Source: Salvia splendens
Lineage: Eukaryota; Streptophyta; Magnoliopsida; Lamiales; Lamiaceae
Assembly: GCF_004379255.2 (NCBI RefSeq)
Contig: NC_056033.1
Span: forward strand, 24,482,209 to 24,546,208
Reading direction: 5' to 3'
DNA: 64,000 nt
How positions within the stretch are numbered: the first letter of the stretch is position 1; each line of letters opens with the position of its first letter. Position numbers and translations under genes: made by a program. Below, in pieces: positions 46,301-55,516 of the stretch. The notes under the pieces are model-generated. The model saw nothing but the letters and a program-made list of their open reading frames with translations, ran no database searches and had not been told where the DNA came from.

Positions 46301-47206
46301 TATTTGAAATCGCGCTCTATTTTTCAAGATGTAAGTCCTCCTTCTCAACAAATTGACGTCCTTGTTTGGTGGGGAACACATGGCAAAGAGTTTCCGATAC
46401 TCTTGATAATGGTTAAGGAGATTTTCGCCGTTCCCGCTTCCACCGTCGCCGTTGAGCAAGCTTTTAGTGTCGGCGGTTGTGTCCTAGACGACAAAAGGAG
46501 CAATCTCTCCTCCAAAAACATGGAAGCCACTATGTTACATGATGAGTGGGCAAAGGCGGACATGAGAGCACAAGAGCCGGATTTTGACTTCAGTGTAGAG
46601 AGTGATGGTGAAGACTTTTCCACCGATGACGAGGTCGGAAGCGAGGGCGCTCAACAATATCAATGACGGGGGGCGGTCAATGGCGAGCATGGCCGACCAA
46701 TAAGGTAAGCAAGGTAAGAGAACTACGTGGACTTTGATTCCTCAATAAAATTGTGGATACGTAGGCAAATCAACTTAAATTTGAAAAGTTTAACTTTGAA
46801 AGTTAAGTTGAGCTCAAGCCCTTTTCAATTTTTTCCTTTTTCCCCCATTTCATATTTTTTTATTTATGTTCTGACGACACTTGTAAATTATATCACATTG
46901 TTGTATATGTATTGTAAATTGTAATGTATCGTTGTCCGTTACAACTCAAATTCAATAAAATTGATATGATTTTCACCTTATTCGTCTTATTTCAATTTAA
47001 ATTATCCATTGCCTTGTTCCAATTTATTGTATAAGTCTAAAATTCCAAATTACATAGCAAAAATAGAAAAACCGCCAAACCGAACCGAAACGCGAGGAAC
47101 CGTCCGAAAACCGACAGTTCGGAACCGAAACCGGAACCGTGAAATAGCCTCTCGGTTCGGTTTCGGTTCCACATTTCTCGAAACGTACGAACCGTGGGCA
47201 TGTCTA
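43339..47206 (+). mobile_element. hAT-2 transposon, complete copy (3,868 bp)
   Basis: Terminal repeats TAGACATGCCCA and TGGGCATGTCTA are perfect inverse copies, flanked by identical 8-bp ATCTCAAC (43331-43338, 47207-47214). Subterminal CGGTTCCGGTT/GGTTAACCG motifs occur at 43350-43640 and 47060-47190. Transposase is broken. Because the 47207 flank matches the left flank of both copies, this is the original insertion site context. Confidence 0.92.
44079..46666 (+). pseudogene. hAT-2 transposase, unit 2 copy
   Basis: Same layout as the unit 1 copy: a short MSSSRE start, Gly-rich then Asp/Glu run (44340-44520), BED finger (44680-44765), core with ICSDVWTDCF intact (45150-45210), FDNASVNNAS, ILNLCVQD and the dimerisation domain VAVEQAFSVGGCVLDDKRSNLS to the end at 46666. 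A 34-bp internal repeat (44965-44998, 45029-45062) and a stop near 44581 break the frame. The stretch 45716-46666 is the longest clean piece (316 codons). Confidence 0.87.
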
Positions 47207-47214
47207 ATCTCAAC

Positions 47215-47479
47215 CCCAACCTCCATAGCTATTTTCTTCCATGGTTGAGAGTTAGACAACGGTTTAACGATCACACTAAGTATACAATGCTTTATCAGGG
47301 CAACTCTCTCTTTCTAACCTATTTTTATAGCCTCAGCCAGTTGAAGAATTACTATGTAAGTTGCAAATGTCGTATTTAAATCGCTGGAAGCTATCACACT
47401 TCAAAATTAATTCTCAAATTTGATCTCGTATCCAAGTATAATGATCATCTATGTAATTTTCTTATTGTAGTTGTTCAAT
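47215..47479. other. Spacer
   Basis: Nothing recognised between hAT-2 and the next MITE. Confidence 0.4.
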
Positions 47480-47487
47480 AATATGTT

Positions 47488-47974
47488 CAGGGATGGAGCC
47501 AGAAAATTACACTAGGAGAGGCAAAAATATTAACATACAAACAAATAAATATAAAAATAATATATATACATTAAAATAACATAGTATACTCCATCCGTCC
47601 CATTAGAAATGAAACGTTTTCCTTTTTGGTCTGTCCCATTAAAAATGAAACGTTTCTAAAAATGGAAACAATATTCTCTCTACTTTTTCTTCTCTATTAC
47701 TTTATTCTTTCTTCATTAACTCACAAAACAAAACTACATAAAATCTCGTGCCGAAAAGCAAATGTTGCATATTTAATGGGACGGAGGGAGTATTATTTTA
47801 AAGGATAGGCGTATGGCAAGAGAGGGGCGATTAAAAATTATTTTTTTCTAAATTAGGGGGGCAAATTAGGTGAATATGTATATATTTAGGTTTTATAATA
47901 TATATATTTATATGGTTATAGAAAAATGAGGTGGGGCATTTGCCCCTTCTCACCATATTATAGATCCGTCCCTG
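47488..47974. mobile_element. hAT-like MITE (487 bp) with nested Stowaway
   Basis: CAGGGATGGAGC at the left and the inverse of CAGGGACGGATC at the right. Identical 8-bp flanks AATATGTT (47480-47487, 47975-47982). The interior includes the separate MITE at 47589-47790. Non-coding. Confidence 0.85.
47589..47790. mobile_element. Stowaway-like MITE (202 bp), nested
   Basis: CTCCATCCGTCCCAT and inverse CTCCCTCCGTCCCAT with TA flanks; interior GAAACGTTT motifs. Confidence 0.9.
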
Positions 47975-47982
47975 AATATGTT

Positions 47983-49210
47983 CGAAGGTCACATCCTTCT
48001 CCCAAATACGTTATAGCAAAGACAACTATAACTCAAATACAAAACACGTGACCACATAAAATTACGAAAAATTGAAGCATGCATAACCACAGAAACCGTA
48101 AATCACATGCCCTAAATAAAATGACCTAAAGAAAAAATGAAAGTCTTCGAATAGGAGACATAGAAAATAACAAAAGGAAAGAGAGACGATAAAAGAGTAA
48201 AGTGACTAGGTATAGTGTAAATCTAGATAAAGTATTATCCCACATCTATAACTACATATATATAGATTTGATTCGTAAACAAAAGTATGGTATATTGATT
48301 TAAATTATACTCCATTCCATATGTCCTTAAAAATATAAATATTAAAAAAGTATGAATTTAATATATATTTAGTATAATAAGAGTGACAGAAAGAAAAAAA
48401 TATATATAAAGTATTATTAACAAAAAATGGATCTCATCTCATTAAGAATTTTTTTCAATTTTTTTCCTAAAATTGAAATATATAACTTTTAAGAACATAT
48501 TAAAATGGAAATAATTCATAGGGATGGGGGGTGGTGATGATGTGGGCATGTGGCAATCTCATAATTATTCTTTTTACTGTTAATAATTTTTCTCTCCATT
48601 TTTATTTTCCTCAACCTATATCTCGATACACCCACGGCGTATCATCAATTTTCTGTATATAATATTTTTATTTTTTCCATCCTCAAATTCTTGTTGTTGT
48701 GACCTTGTCGCCGCCATTGCACGTGGATATTTGCACCAAACCTTAAATCTGTCTAACGTGTAAATTTTGTCCTCCTCACTAACTAATCGATGAATTTTTG
48801 TTACCATAAATTCACTACCTCCCACAATCTAATGAATGCCAAACTATTCTTACGATTCGTGTAGAATTAGTACTTCTGCACATCATCAATGAGTTTCTTA
48901 GGCTAATTTTTTTCACCAAATGAGTTTCTACAAATGCTTTATTAAATATTTTGTGAAAGTCAAACATCTTATGCAAATATTTCATTTATACAATAGAGAT
49001 TTTAATTTTTTTTTAAAATAGCAGAGAAAATTTCATGTTAAACGTAACAAGTTTTGTTCTCTCTGTTAAGTTTGCAATAACATCTATAGTAATCGTAAAT
49101 TAAGTCATCGAAAGTAATAGAAATTGATAAAAATGATTTATGAAGTGCCAAATAAAACTATAATTTGCATTTTAAAGAAACAAATTGATAGGAGAAACAT
49201 GGAAGATATA
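47983..49210. other. AT-rich spacer
   Basis: No gene supported. A 69-codon minus frame (48825-48616) has gene-like composition but no recognisable family. Confidence 0.4.
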
Positions 49211-49416
49211 CTCCATCCGTTCCTTGTTAATAGATGTATTTCTTTTTGGCACAGAGTTTAAAAATAGTGTATTAAATGGATGGCGAAAAAGTAAGAGATA
49301 TGAAGAGAGAATAAAGTAAAATGAAGAATTACTTTTTGCCAAAAACAGAAATGACTCAATTAACCTGAAACTTCCCGAAATAGAAAAATGACTCTATTAA
49401 CATGGAACGGAGGGAG
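49211..49416. mobile_element. Stowaway-like MITE (206 bp)
   Basis: CTCCATCCGTTCCTTGTTAA and inverse CTCCCTCCGTTCCATGTTAA, TA on both sides; same family as 17453-17679. Confidence 0.9.
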
Positions 49417-49428
49417 TACAAATTAGTA

Positions 49429-49626
49429 CTCTCTCCGTCCTATAATAGATGCACACTTGGGAAATGACACAAGATTTTATGAGATGTTATTTTGTGTGTT
49501 AAGTAGTGAGAGAAAATACAATTTTATAATTAACATGAGAGTGAACTTTTTTCAAAAGAGGACATGTGACATCTTTTGTGAGACAAACTAAAAAGGAAAG
49601 TGACATCTACTATGGGACGGAGGAAG
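49429..49626. mobile_element. Stowaway-like MITE (198 bp)
   Basis: CTCTCTCCGTCCTATAATAG and inverse CTTCCTCCGTCCCATAGTAG with TA flanks. Only 12 bp from the preceding MITE and of a different subfamily. Confidence 0.88.
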
Positions 49627-49740
49627 TAGTAAAGAGAGAGGGATGGTAAGGAAAGATGATGATGATGAAAATTTCATGATTTTTATTTCAGTTTTCGTAG
49701 ATGTTGATAAGCAGATTTTTTTATCAATAAATACATCAAA

Positions 49741-49810
49741 AAATCTCAATATAATGCATGTAAAATCTCAATATAATACATGTGAAATCTCAATAAAACT
49801 GTGTTGATAT
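49741..49810. repeat. 23-bp short tandem repeat
   Basis: Three units of AATCTCAATATAATACATGT type, the last degenerate (AATCTCAATAAAACTGTG), within MITE-like AT-rich sequence (49627-49893) having TGTTGATATTTTG motifs. Confidence 0.7.
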
Positions 49811-49896
49811 TTTGTCTATTATTTGTTGAGATTGGTAAGATTTAATCTCATCCGCCCATTTTAAAATCTAAGGGTGGAGATTTGGTCTTGATTTTA

Positions 49897-51527
49897 GAGC
49901 ATCAGCAATGGGGCGGACGATAGCGCGCCCGATGCGTCGAACGCGCTATCGTCCGCCATTGTGGCACCGCGGACGGTGGACGATGCGTCGTCCGCGCCCG
50001 ACTCTTAGTCCGCGGACGAAGCACGGACGATATGGCTTCGTCCGCGCCATCGTCCGCCCACTGTGGGCGACGCGGACGATGCAACGCGTTTTAGTTTTTT
50101 TTTTTTTTAAATTCGAAATTTTTGTTTATATATATACCCTGACTTCACTTTTCATTTGTAACTTTTCGATTCACTTTTCAACTCTCAAATTACGCTATAC
50201 AATGGATTCCGGTGGATACTTAAGTCCTAATAGCCCGACGTTTGGAGATGTCGCACGGTGGCCTGGTACACAACCTGGTGAATATTGGCCGTTCGGCGCC
50301 AACCAGAATTACGATCCGGACTTCAGTACGGATTCGTACGGTCTCTCCGACATGGAGCCGTCGCCAACTCGCCATGCCCCCGCTTCACGTCGCGCGGTCG
50401 CGGCCGCGGCCGCCGCCCCCGCTCCCGCCAGAAAGAAGCGGACCAAGCACGCCGTGATGAAGTTTCCACCTCCGGCAACGAACGAAGAGTACGCCCCCGG
50501 CCGTACGAACTACCAGCCGGATGAAACACTCGTCTTGCCGAGGTGTTGGGTGGATATATCAGAGGACCCGATATTCGCGAACAACCAAAGACAGCTCACG
50601 TATTGGGAGCGCATCGCCGAGCGCGTACAAGCGCCAACGGGAGCAGCTCCGCAAGCACTGGGATCAGGTGAAGAAGCAAGTCAACCTGTTCGCGACGGAG
50701 TACGAGAAGTGCTCGAGGGATCAAGGAAGCGGCGAGAGCTTGAGCGACGTGCGCGATAGAGCGCTGTTGTCGTACTAGTATATGTTCGGCGACTTCAAGC
50801 ATTTAAACATCTGGGCGCTCTTGAGGGACAAGCAAAAGTTCAAAGGCGGGATTCTGCACACCGGTGTGCGAAGAGGACGAAGACCACCGACACTAGTGGT
50901 TCACGACCAGCGAAAGCGGAACTCGTCCGGTGGACCTCAACCAGACGTGCACGGAGGAAGAGAGTTCTGGCACACCGATGTCCTCCCGGCGGGGTCCCAT
51001 AGCCGTCAAGGCTGCGAAGAACAAGGGGAAGGCGAAGGTGACATCCTTCTCGGCTGCCGCCCCCCATCGCCGATCCCGACCCCGACCCCTACCCCAACCC
51101 CGGCGACAGTTGCCTACGCGGATTTGGCAACCGCCTCGATGGCGAGGAAGTTATTGGATACGTATAACGCCCTTATGAGGTGTACGGATCCGGCCCAAGC
51201 TGAGCGCTTCCAGAGGTTGAGCGATGAGTTGAGCCGGAAGTTGGGGCTTTTATAGGATAGTCTTTTTTTTCTAACTCGTGTAACTTTATATTTATAATCA
51301 ATGAATTTTTTGTTGTTCTTAGTTAATCGTTGTGTTTTTTAATAAGTTTGCATTTATATATTTGAAAACAGTTAAATTAATTAATAAAACAGTTAAAATG
51401 CTTAGGGCGCCCCTTAGAGCGCGGCTTAGAGCGCCCCAGTACAGGTGAAAGGGCAGGAGGATAAAATGCTGATGTGGCAGTGTATAGGGCGGGCTTTAGG
51501 GGCGCCTTAGCTCCATTGCTGATGCTC
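49897..51527 (+). mobile_element. PIF/Harbinger element with ORF1 only (1,631 bp)
   Basis: Terminal repeats GAGCATCAGCAATGG and the inverse of CCATTGCTGATGCTC are perfect over 15 bp, with TTA duplications at 49894-49896 and 51528-51530. The GC-rich left end repeats GCGGACGATG motifs; the right end has CTTAGGGCGCCCC-type motifs shared with the MITE at 17072. Between them lies only a Myb-like ORF1. The DDE transposase gene is absent, so it depends on another element. Confidence 0.9.
50202..51255 (+). pseudogene. Harbinger ORF1 (Myb/SANT-like accessory protein)
   Basis: ORF1 proteins bind DNA and carry the Harbinger transposase to the nucleus. The start MDSGGYLSP lies about 70 bp after a TATATATA box. 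Positions 50202-50620 hold an N-terminal low-complexity part and the SANT-like start (LPRCWVDISEDPIFANNQRQLTYWERIAERV). The frame then shifts (about 50620) to HWDQVKKQVNLFATEYEKCSRDQGSGESLSDV, shifts again to FGDFKHLNIWALLRDKQKFKGG (50782 on), and after a further excursion ends YADLATASMARKLLDTYNALMRCTDPAQAERFQ. At least three frame changes make it a pseudogene, despite well preserved ends. Confidence 0.85.
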
Positions 51528-51530
51528 TTA

Positions 51531-51864
51531 GATTATGATGCTATAAGCAATATATGAGGACCCTTAGTTTTATATCGTACTTTTATATATTAATTTTATA
51601 ATAAATATTTGTATTACTTTTATATATTAGTTTTATATCTTATTTGTATATATTAATTTTATATGTTATTTCTATATATTAGTTTTATAATAAATGATCG
51701 GGAAATAAGAACATGCATTCAACATTGGAAAATCTCAAACTACCGATATTCTTGAAGAAAACGAAGTATCTCTTGGACGAAAACCAAAATACAATCCCAA
51801 CTTCTATCTTTTCTAGTTTAGAAGCGAAAAGGATACTTAACATTACAATAGAAACGAAGTTGGT
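51531..51864. other. AT-rich degenerate repeat and 3' flank of AWPM-19 gene
   Basis: Repeating TTTTATATATTAATTTTATA blocks (about 51585-51690), then the likely 3' UTR of the minus-strand AWPM-19 gene. No separate poly(A) signal was fixed. Confidence 0.5.
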
Positions 51865-53647
51865 TCACACCATTGCACCGGGGACGCCGCCTTTGGGCAC
51901 CGGCTGAGCTCGAGGGATGTCGCCGCCAAAGCCAGTTCTGGGGACACCGCCGCCGTAACCTATGTCGTCGTCGTGGGCGCTGCGGTAAAAGGCATAGTGC
52001 AGCAAAAACACGTAGATGGACTGCGTGAAGGCGAGGATTATAACCAAGGCCTCGACCACCCTCAATCGCCATCCTCGCCACCCTCCCACGTTTATCTCTT
52101 TGCACGCTAATCTGCATTTCAATTCACTTTAGTGAAACCTTCTCAATTAATATAGTCTCAATATTCTCCAATAGATTTTCTTCTACCAACTGTTTTTTTA
52201 ATAGTTCTATCTTCTTTCAAATTAAATACTTAAATTTCTTAATAAAAATACTCCAGTCACGTTTTTACTTTATCATCCTTATTTTACTAAATTTACATTA
52301 TACCCCTCCGTCCGCCATTAGGAGTCCCACTCCTTGACGGCACGAGTTTTAAGAAATATTAAAAAAAATAAGTTGAAAAAAATTAGTGAAATAAAGGTCC
52401 CACTTATATATATTAGTTTTAAATAAAATGTTAGTGGAATGAGTTAGTCAATGGTGAGACCTTATTACCATTTATGATACCCTATTTACGGACCGACTAA
52501 AATGAAAAAATAGAACTCATATTCGTAGACGAGGGAGTAACAATTAAGACTAATTATTTATAGAAAAAGATTAATATTATTTTTTAATAACATAAGTATT
52601 ATTTTCATAATATACTACTCCTTCCGTTCTCTATTATGTTTCAAAATTTTCGCACCCATAATTTCTTTTCTTTTAATTTCATTTTAATCTGTTCTATATT
52701 AATTGTCCCCTACTATGTGTTCATAATTTTCCAAACACATAATTTTTTTTCATTTTAATCTATCATTTCTAATTTTCATATCCATTTTTATTATTTTTTG
52801 TGTGACCCAATCCCATTAACTCATTTTAGTCCTGTTTTATTATATTACTAATATTTTATTATATTAGTAATATAATCCCTTATTCCTTGTTAGCTGAGGT
52901 ACGAAGTTCAAGAATAATGTGTTTCTTGTTAGAACTTTCCAAAATAAAAAAATAACTTTATCAACGTACGGCGGAAGTATGTAAAGTAGGACCCACATAT
53001 GCTAACTTTAACTTATCTTTATATTTCTTCAACTCATACCGAACCGAATGAAAAAGGAGATATATAATAGAAAATATAGGAAGTACTTATTTATCTCCTA
53101 CATTATATTCAATCCATATAGATACCAAATTATGTTCAGCATAATCATATGTAATTTCTGCGTAAATCCATTTCTGTAAGTTAGGAAGATAAGCTTGAGC
53201 CTTTGATAAGTTAAAAATAATAAAGTCGAGAAAAATAACCCGAAAGCAAGAGCGGTGACAGCCCAGGCGCCGGTGGAAGTGGTAGAGGCGGTGGCGAAGC
53301 TGTCGTTCCGCCACGTTCTGAGGTGGTTGCCGCCGACTAGTTTGGATACTATTCCAAGGACTGCTGCTAGCACCGAGAATGTTAGGAAGTGTCCCGTTGC
53401 TCCATTCCCTCCTATACCTATTCAATCAATCAAATTCCTTTAATTTCTATTTCAATTCAATTCTATTACATTTTGTAATTTAGTTTAATAAATTAGACTA
53501 AAAGGGCTTACCTGTTCTTGCTTCTGCAGTGTGGCCATCGATGTACCTATTCATGCACCAACTTGCAAACACCAACAAAATGAAATACATTACAAAATTC
53601 AACAACAGCAATGGACCTGCTACATTCCTTGCTGCTATTCTATCCAT
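51865..53647 (-). CDS. PM19L: AWPM-19-like (PM19-like) plasma membrane protein, 3 exons
   Basis: Exons 53647-53512, 53417-53240 and 52111-51865 join in frame with GT-AG introns (95 and 1,128 bp) to give 186 residues. Family features: an N-terminal segment MDRIAARNVAGPLLLLNF running into a first membrane helix and ASWCMNRYIDG; GNGATGHFLTFSVLAAVLGIVSKLVGG (helix 2), then HLRTWRND; AWAVTALAFG (helix 3) continuing into LACKEI; WRGWRLRVVEALVIIL and FLLHYAFY (helix 4); and a Gly/Pro-rich tail. These four-helix proteins are induced by ABA and dehydration and abundant in seeds, with a reported ABA transport role for a rice member. No defect is seen, so it is probably functional. The start matches the family N-terminus. 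Confidence 0.93.
52313..52537. mobile_element. Stowaway-like MITE in AWPM-19 intron 2
   Basis: CCCCTCCGTCCGCCATTA and a right end GTAGACGAGGGAG, TA flanks, 225 bp. More Stowaway-like debris follows (CTCCTTCCGTTCTC at about 52619). Together MITEs make up a good part of the 1.1-kb intron. Confidence 0.8.
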
Positions 53648-53773
53648 TTTTCAACCCTCTTCCAAAATATATATCAATATAGGAGTATATTTTTGCTTTA
53701 GTACTATAATGCTGTGAGGAATGATGAGAAAACGTTGTTGATTTGAGGTTTTTGTTGGGATATTGAACTGTAT

Positions 53774-53824
53774 TATAAATACAAGAGGCAAATGGAAATT
53801 TGTTATTACAAGCATGCACGTGGC
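53774..53824 (-). promoter_or_regulatory. AWPM-19 core promoter: TATA-like box and RY/ABRE motif
   Basis: On the minus strand a TATTTATA box (53781-53774) lies about 130 bp before the ATG. About 35 bp further upstream 53812-53824 reads GCATGCACGTGGC on the plus strand, merging an RY motif (CATGCA) with a G-box-type ABRE (CACGTGGC). This pairing is the known signature of ABI3/ABI5-driven seed and ABA promoters and fits the gene family. Confidence 0.65.
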
Positions 53825-53962
53825 AGTAATGTAGTAGTGCTGAATCACCTCTGTGGAGCCACTTGTCCACTTCTCCTTCAATTCCGAGATTATCAACTCT
53901 TCTATATTCAAGGAGATGTTATTTGTTTTTTTTTATATATAGCTACCAATTTACTAAAGATA

Positions 53963-54211
53963 TAATCCATCCATTCCATAACAGTGGATGTATTTCTTTC
54001 TGGGACGAAGATTAAGAAAAAAATGTGTAATGTATTAAATAAAAAGATACTAATATAGTATGAAAGAGGAAAAAGTAGAAAGAGGAAAGTAAAAGAGAGG
54101 GAAAAGTAGTGAAAAGAAATTTGTTGACTTTTACTTAAAAGGGAAATGACTCTACTACTATGAAATATAATAAAATATTAAAATAACTCTATTACTATGG
54201 AACGGAGGGAG
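53963..54211. mobile_element. Stowaway-like MITE upstream of AWPM-19
   Basis: Left end AATCCATCCATTCCATAACAG and right end inverse CTCCCTCCGTTCCATAGTAA, TA flanks. Lies about 320 bp upstream of the AWPM-19 ATG. Confidence 0.8.
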
Positions 54212-55100
54212 TATCAAAAGGAAGAATAGGTTTTGTAAAGGTTTTTGGATGATATTTTTCTCGATAAATAGGTGTACTACAAATCAGGACGAAAAATGTT
54301 GTGCAGGTATTGGTGTTTGGACTAGTGTTGCGGATTTAAGGGAGTGGGAGTAAATGTGAGTAAAAAATCGGAAAAATTAAATATCGAAACAATTATATTG
54401 AATTTTGAACTTTAATTTGGTTTTTCCATATTTCAGTTCAGTTTCAGTTTAAAGCAATTTTTTAATTTTAGATTTTGTTTGGATGAAAAATATAGTTTTA
54501 TTATCAAGCTATTTATAAATTCTCCAACAAAGTATCTCAAAAAATGTGACTAAAATAAAGAGTAAAGTACGATTTTGATCCTAAACATATGGCCGAAATA
54601 CGAATTTGGTCAAGAACATTCACTTTTTGAAAATCGAGTCCTAAACAAATGAAATCGTCGTCGGATCGGTCATTTTTTGACGATTCCGGTAAAAACTAAC
54701 GGTCAATGGAAAAATAGCAAAATTTTGACTAAATTAAAATATTAATCTTTGATTAATGAAATTAAAATAAATTAGAAAATAAAAAAATCTTCTTTCTCTC
54801 CCATCCCATCTCTCTTCTCATCTCATCTCCTGCAGCAATCTAAGAAAGCTTCGACATCAACTCCCGCTCCCCTCCTTGGACGTCTCCGTCGAGGGAACTC
54901 TCATCTTTTCCTTCTGCCCCCTGGCCCCAATCCGGCGCCTACACCGACCTCTTCTTCCACCACCCTGAATCCACCGCCGACCTCTGCTTGTACAACGGCA
55001 CCACCGATTGACCTCACTCGAATCGACAATGATGTCTACCATTTCAACTACTCTTAGATATCAGCATATGCAGCAGGATGCAGCGTGCAACTCAGAAATG
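54212..55100. other. Spacer with repeat-like and coding-like debris
   Basis: 54560-54720 (AGTAAAGTACGATTTTGATCC, GACGATTCCGGTAAAAAC) resembles a common plant MULE-type repeat. 54840-55020 is GC-rich with readable frames including GAYTDLFFHHPESTADLCLYNG, possibly a captured exon fragment. Neither has defined ends. Confidence 0.35.
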
Positions 55101-55516
55101 TGATCAAGTTGCAATGAAGAGGTGATTCGAGTGAGAGACTGAGCTCGGCTCATCTTAGTCATCTTAACTTGTATTGGTTTGTTATCCTAGCTGACATTAG
55201 TTAGTTAGTTAATTATCTTGGTGGTTAGTTAGTTAGCTAGATATTTTTTGCTTTATCACCAAGTATATAAGGTGATTCACGAGTTGTGATCTTGATTCGA
55301 TTCAATTCAATAAATAAGATCTTTTCTTCTCCTTTTTAGCTCAATCATGCTTAGATTCCAATCTTGTCATGGTACCAGAGCAAACTAAAAAGCTTCCGAT
55401 GTTCTATCAGATCTCTGTTTCTTCTCAGATTCGTTCACAATGAATGGACGCAATCGTGATCCAATTCCTCCTGCCAAAGATACTTCTAGCCCCTATTTTC
55501 TGCATTCGAGTGATAA
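55100..55516 (+). mobile_element. Ty1/copia element start, cut by Tekay-like element
   Basis: A short LTR (left end unresolved; TATATAA at about 55264; CA end at 55369), then primer site TGGTACCAGAGC (55370-55381), a variant of the tRNA-iMet complement, then a gag start at 55441 with SPYFLHSSD, the hallmark of the copia-like N-terminal domain. Coding stops after 25 codons where the Tekay-like LTR begins. The rest must lie beyond the window. Confidence 0.8.
55441..55516 (+). pseudogene. Copia gag N-terminus (interrupted)
   Basis: 25 codons from ATG, ending at HSSDN plus one base. The conserved PYFLHSSD block normally precedes a gag-like UBN2-type domain. Split by the insertion at 55517. Confidence 0.8.

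Larger units (their letters stand above)
36775..47032. repeat. Tandem duplication, unit 2 (10,258 bp)
   Basis: Second copy of 28841-36774 in direct orientation. The extra length is mostly the hAT MITE at 36905-37637 and the solo LTR at 39125-40611, neither present in unit 1, so both arrived after the duplication. It continues without break into the original right end of hAT-2. Confidence 0.92.

Noticed and set aside
45716..46666. Domesticated hAT protein gene (316 codons)
   Set aside because: Long clean frame, but it lies inside a complete transposon with intact ends and lacks the N-terminal half; no sign of host use.
48616..48825. 69-codon minus ORF
   Set aside because: Plausible composition, but no family, promoter or neighbouring exons; not supportable as a gene.
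49908..50201. N-terminal extension of the Harbinger ORF1 frame
   Set aside because: It would begin within the terminal inverted repeat, upstream of the TATA-like region, and encodes Arg-rich repeat translation.
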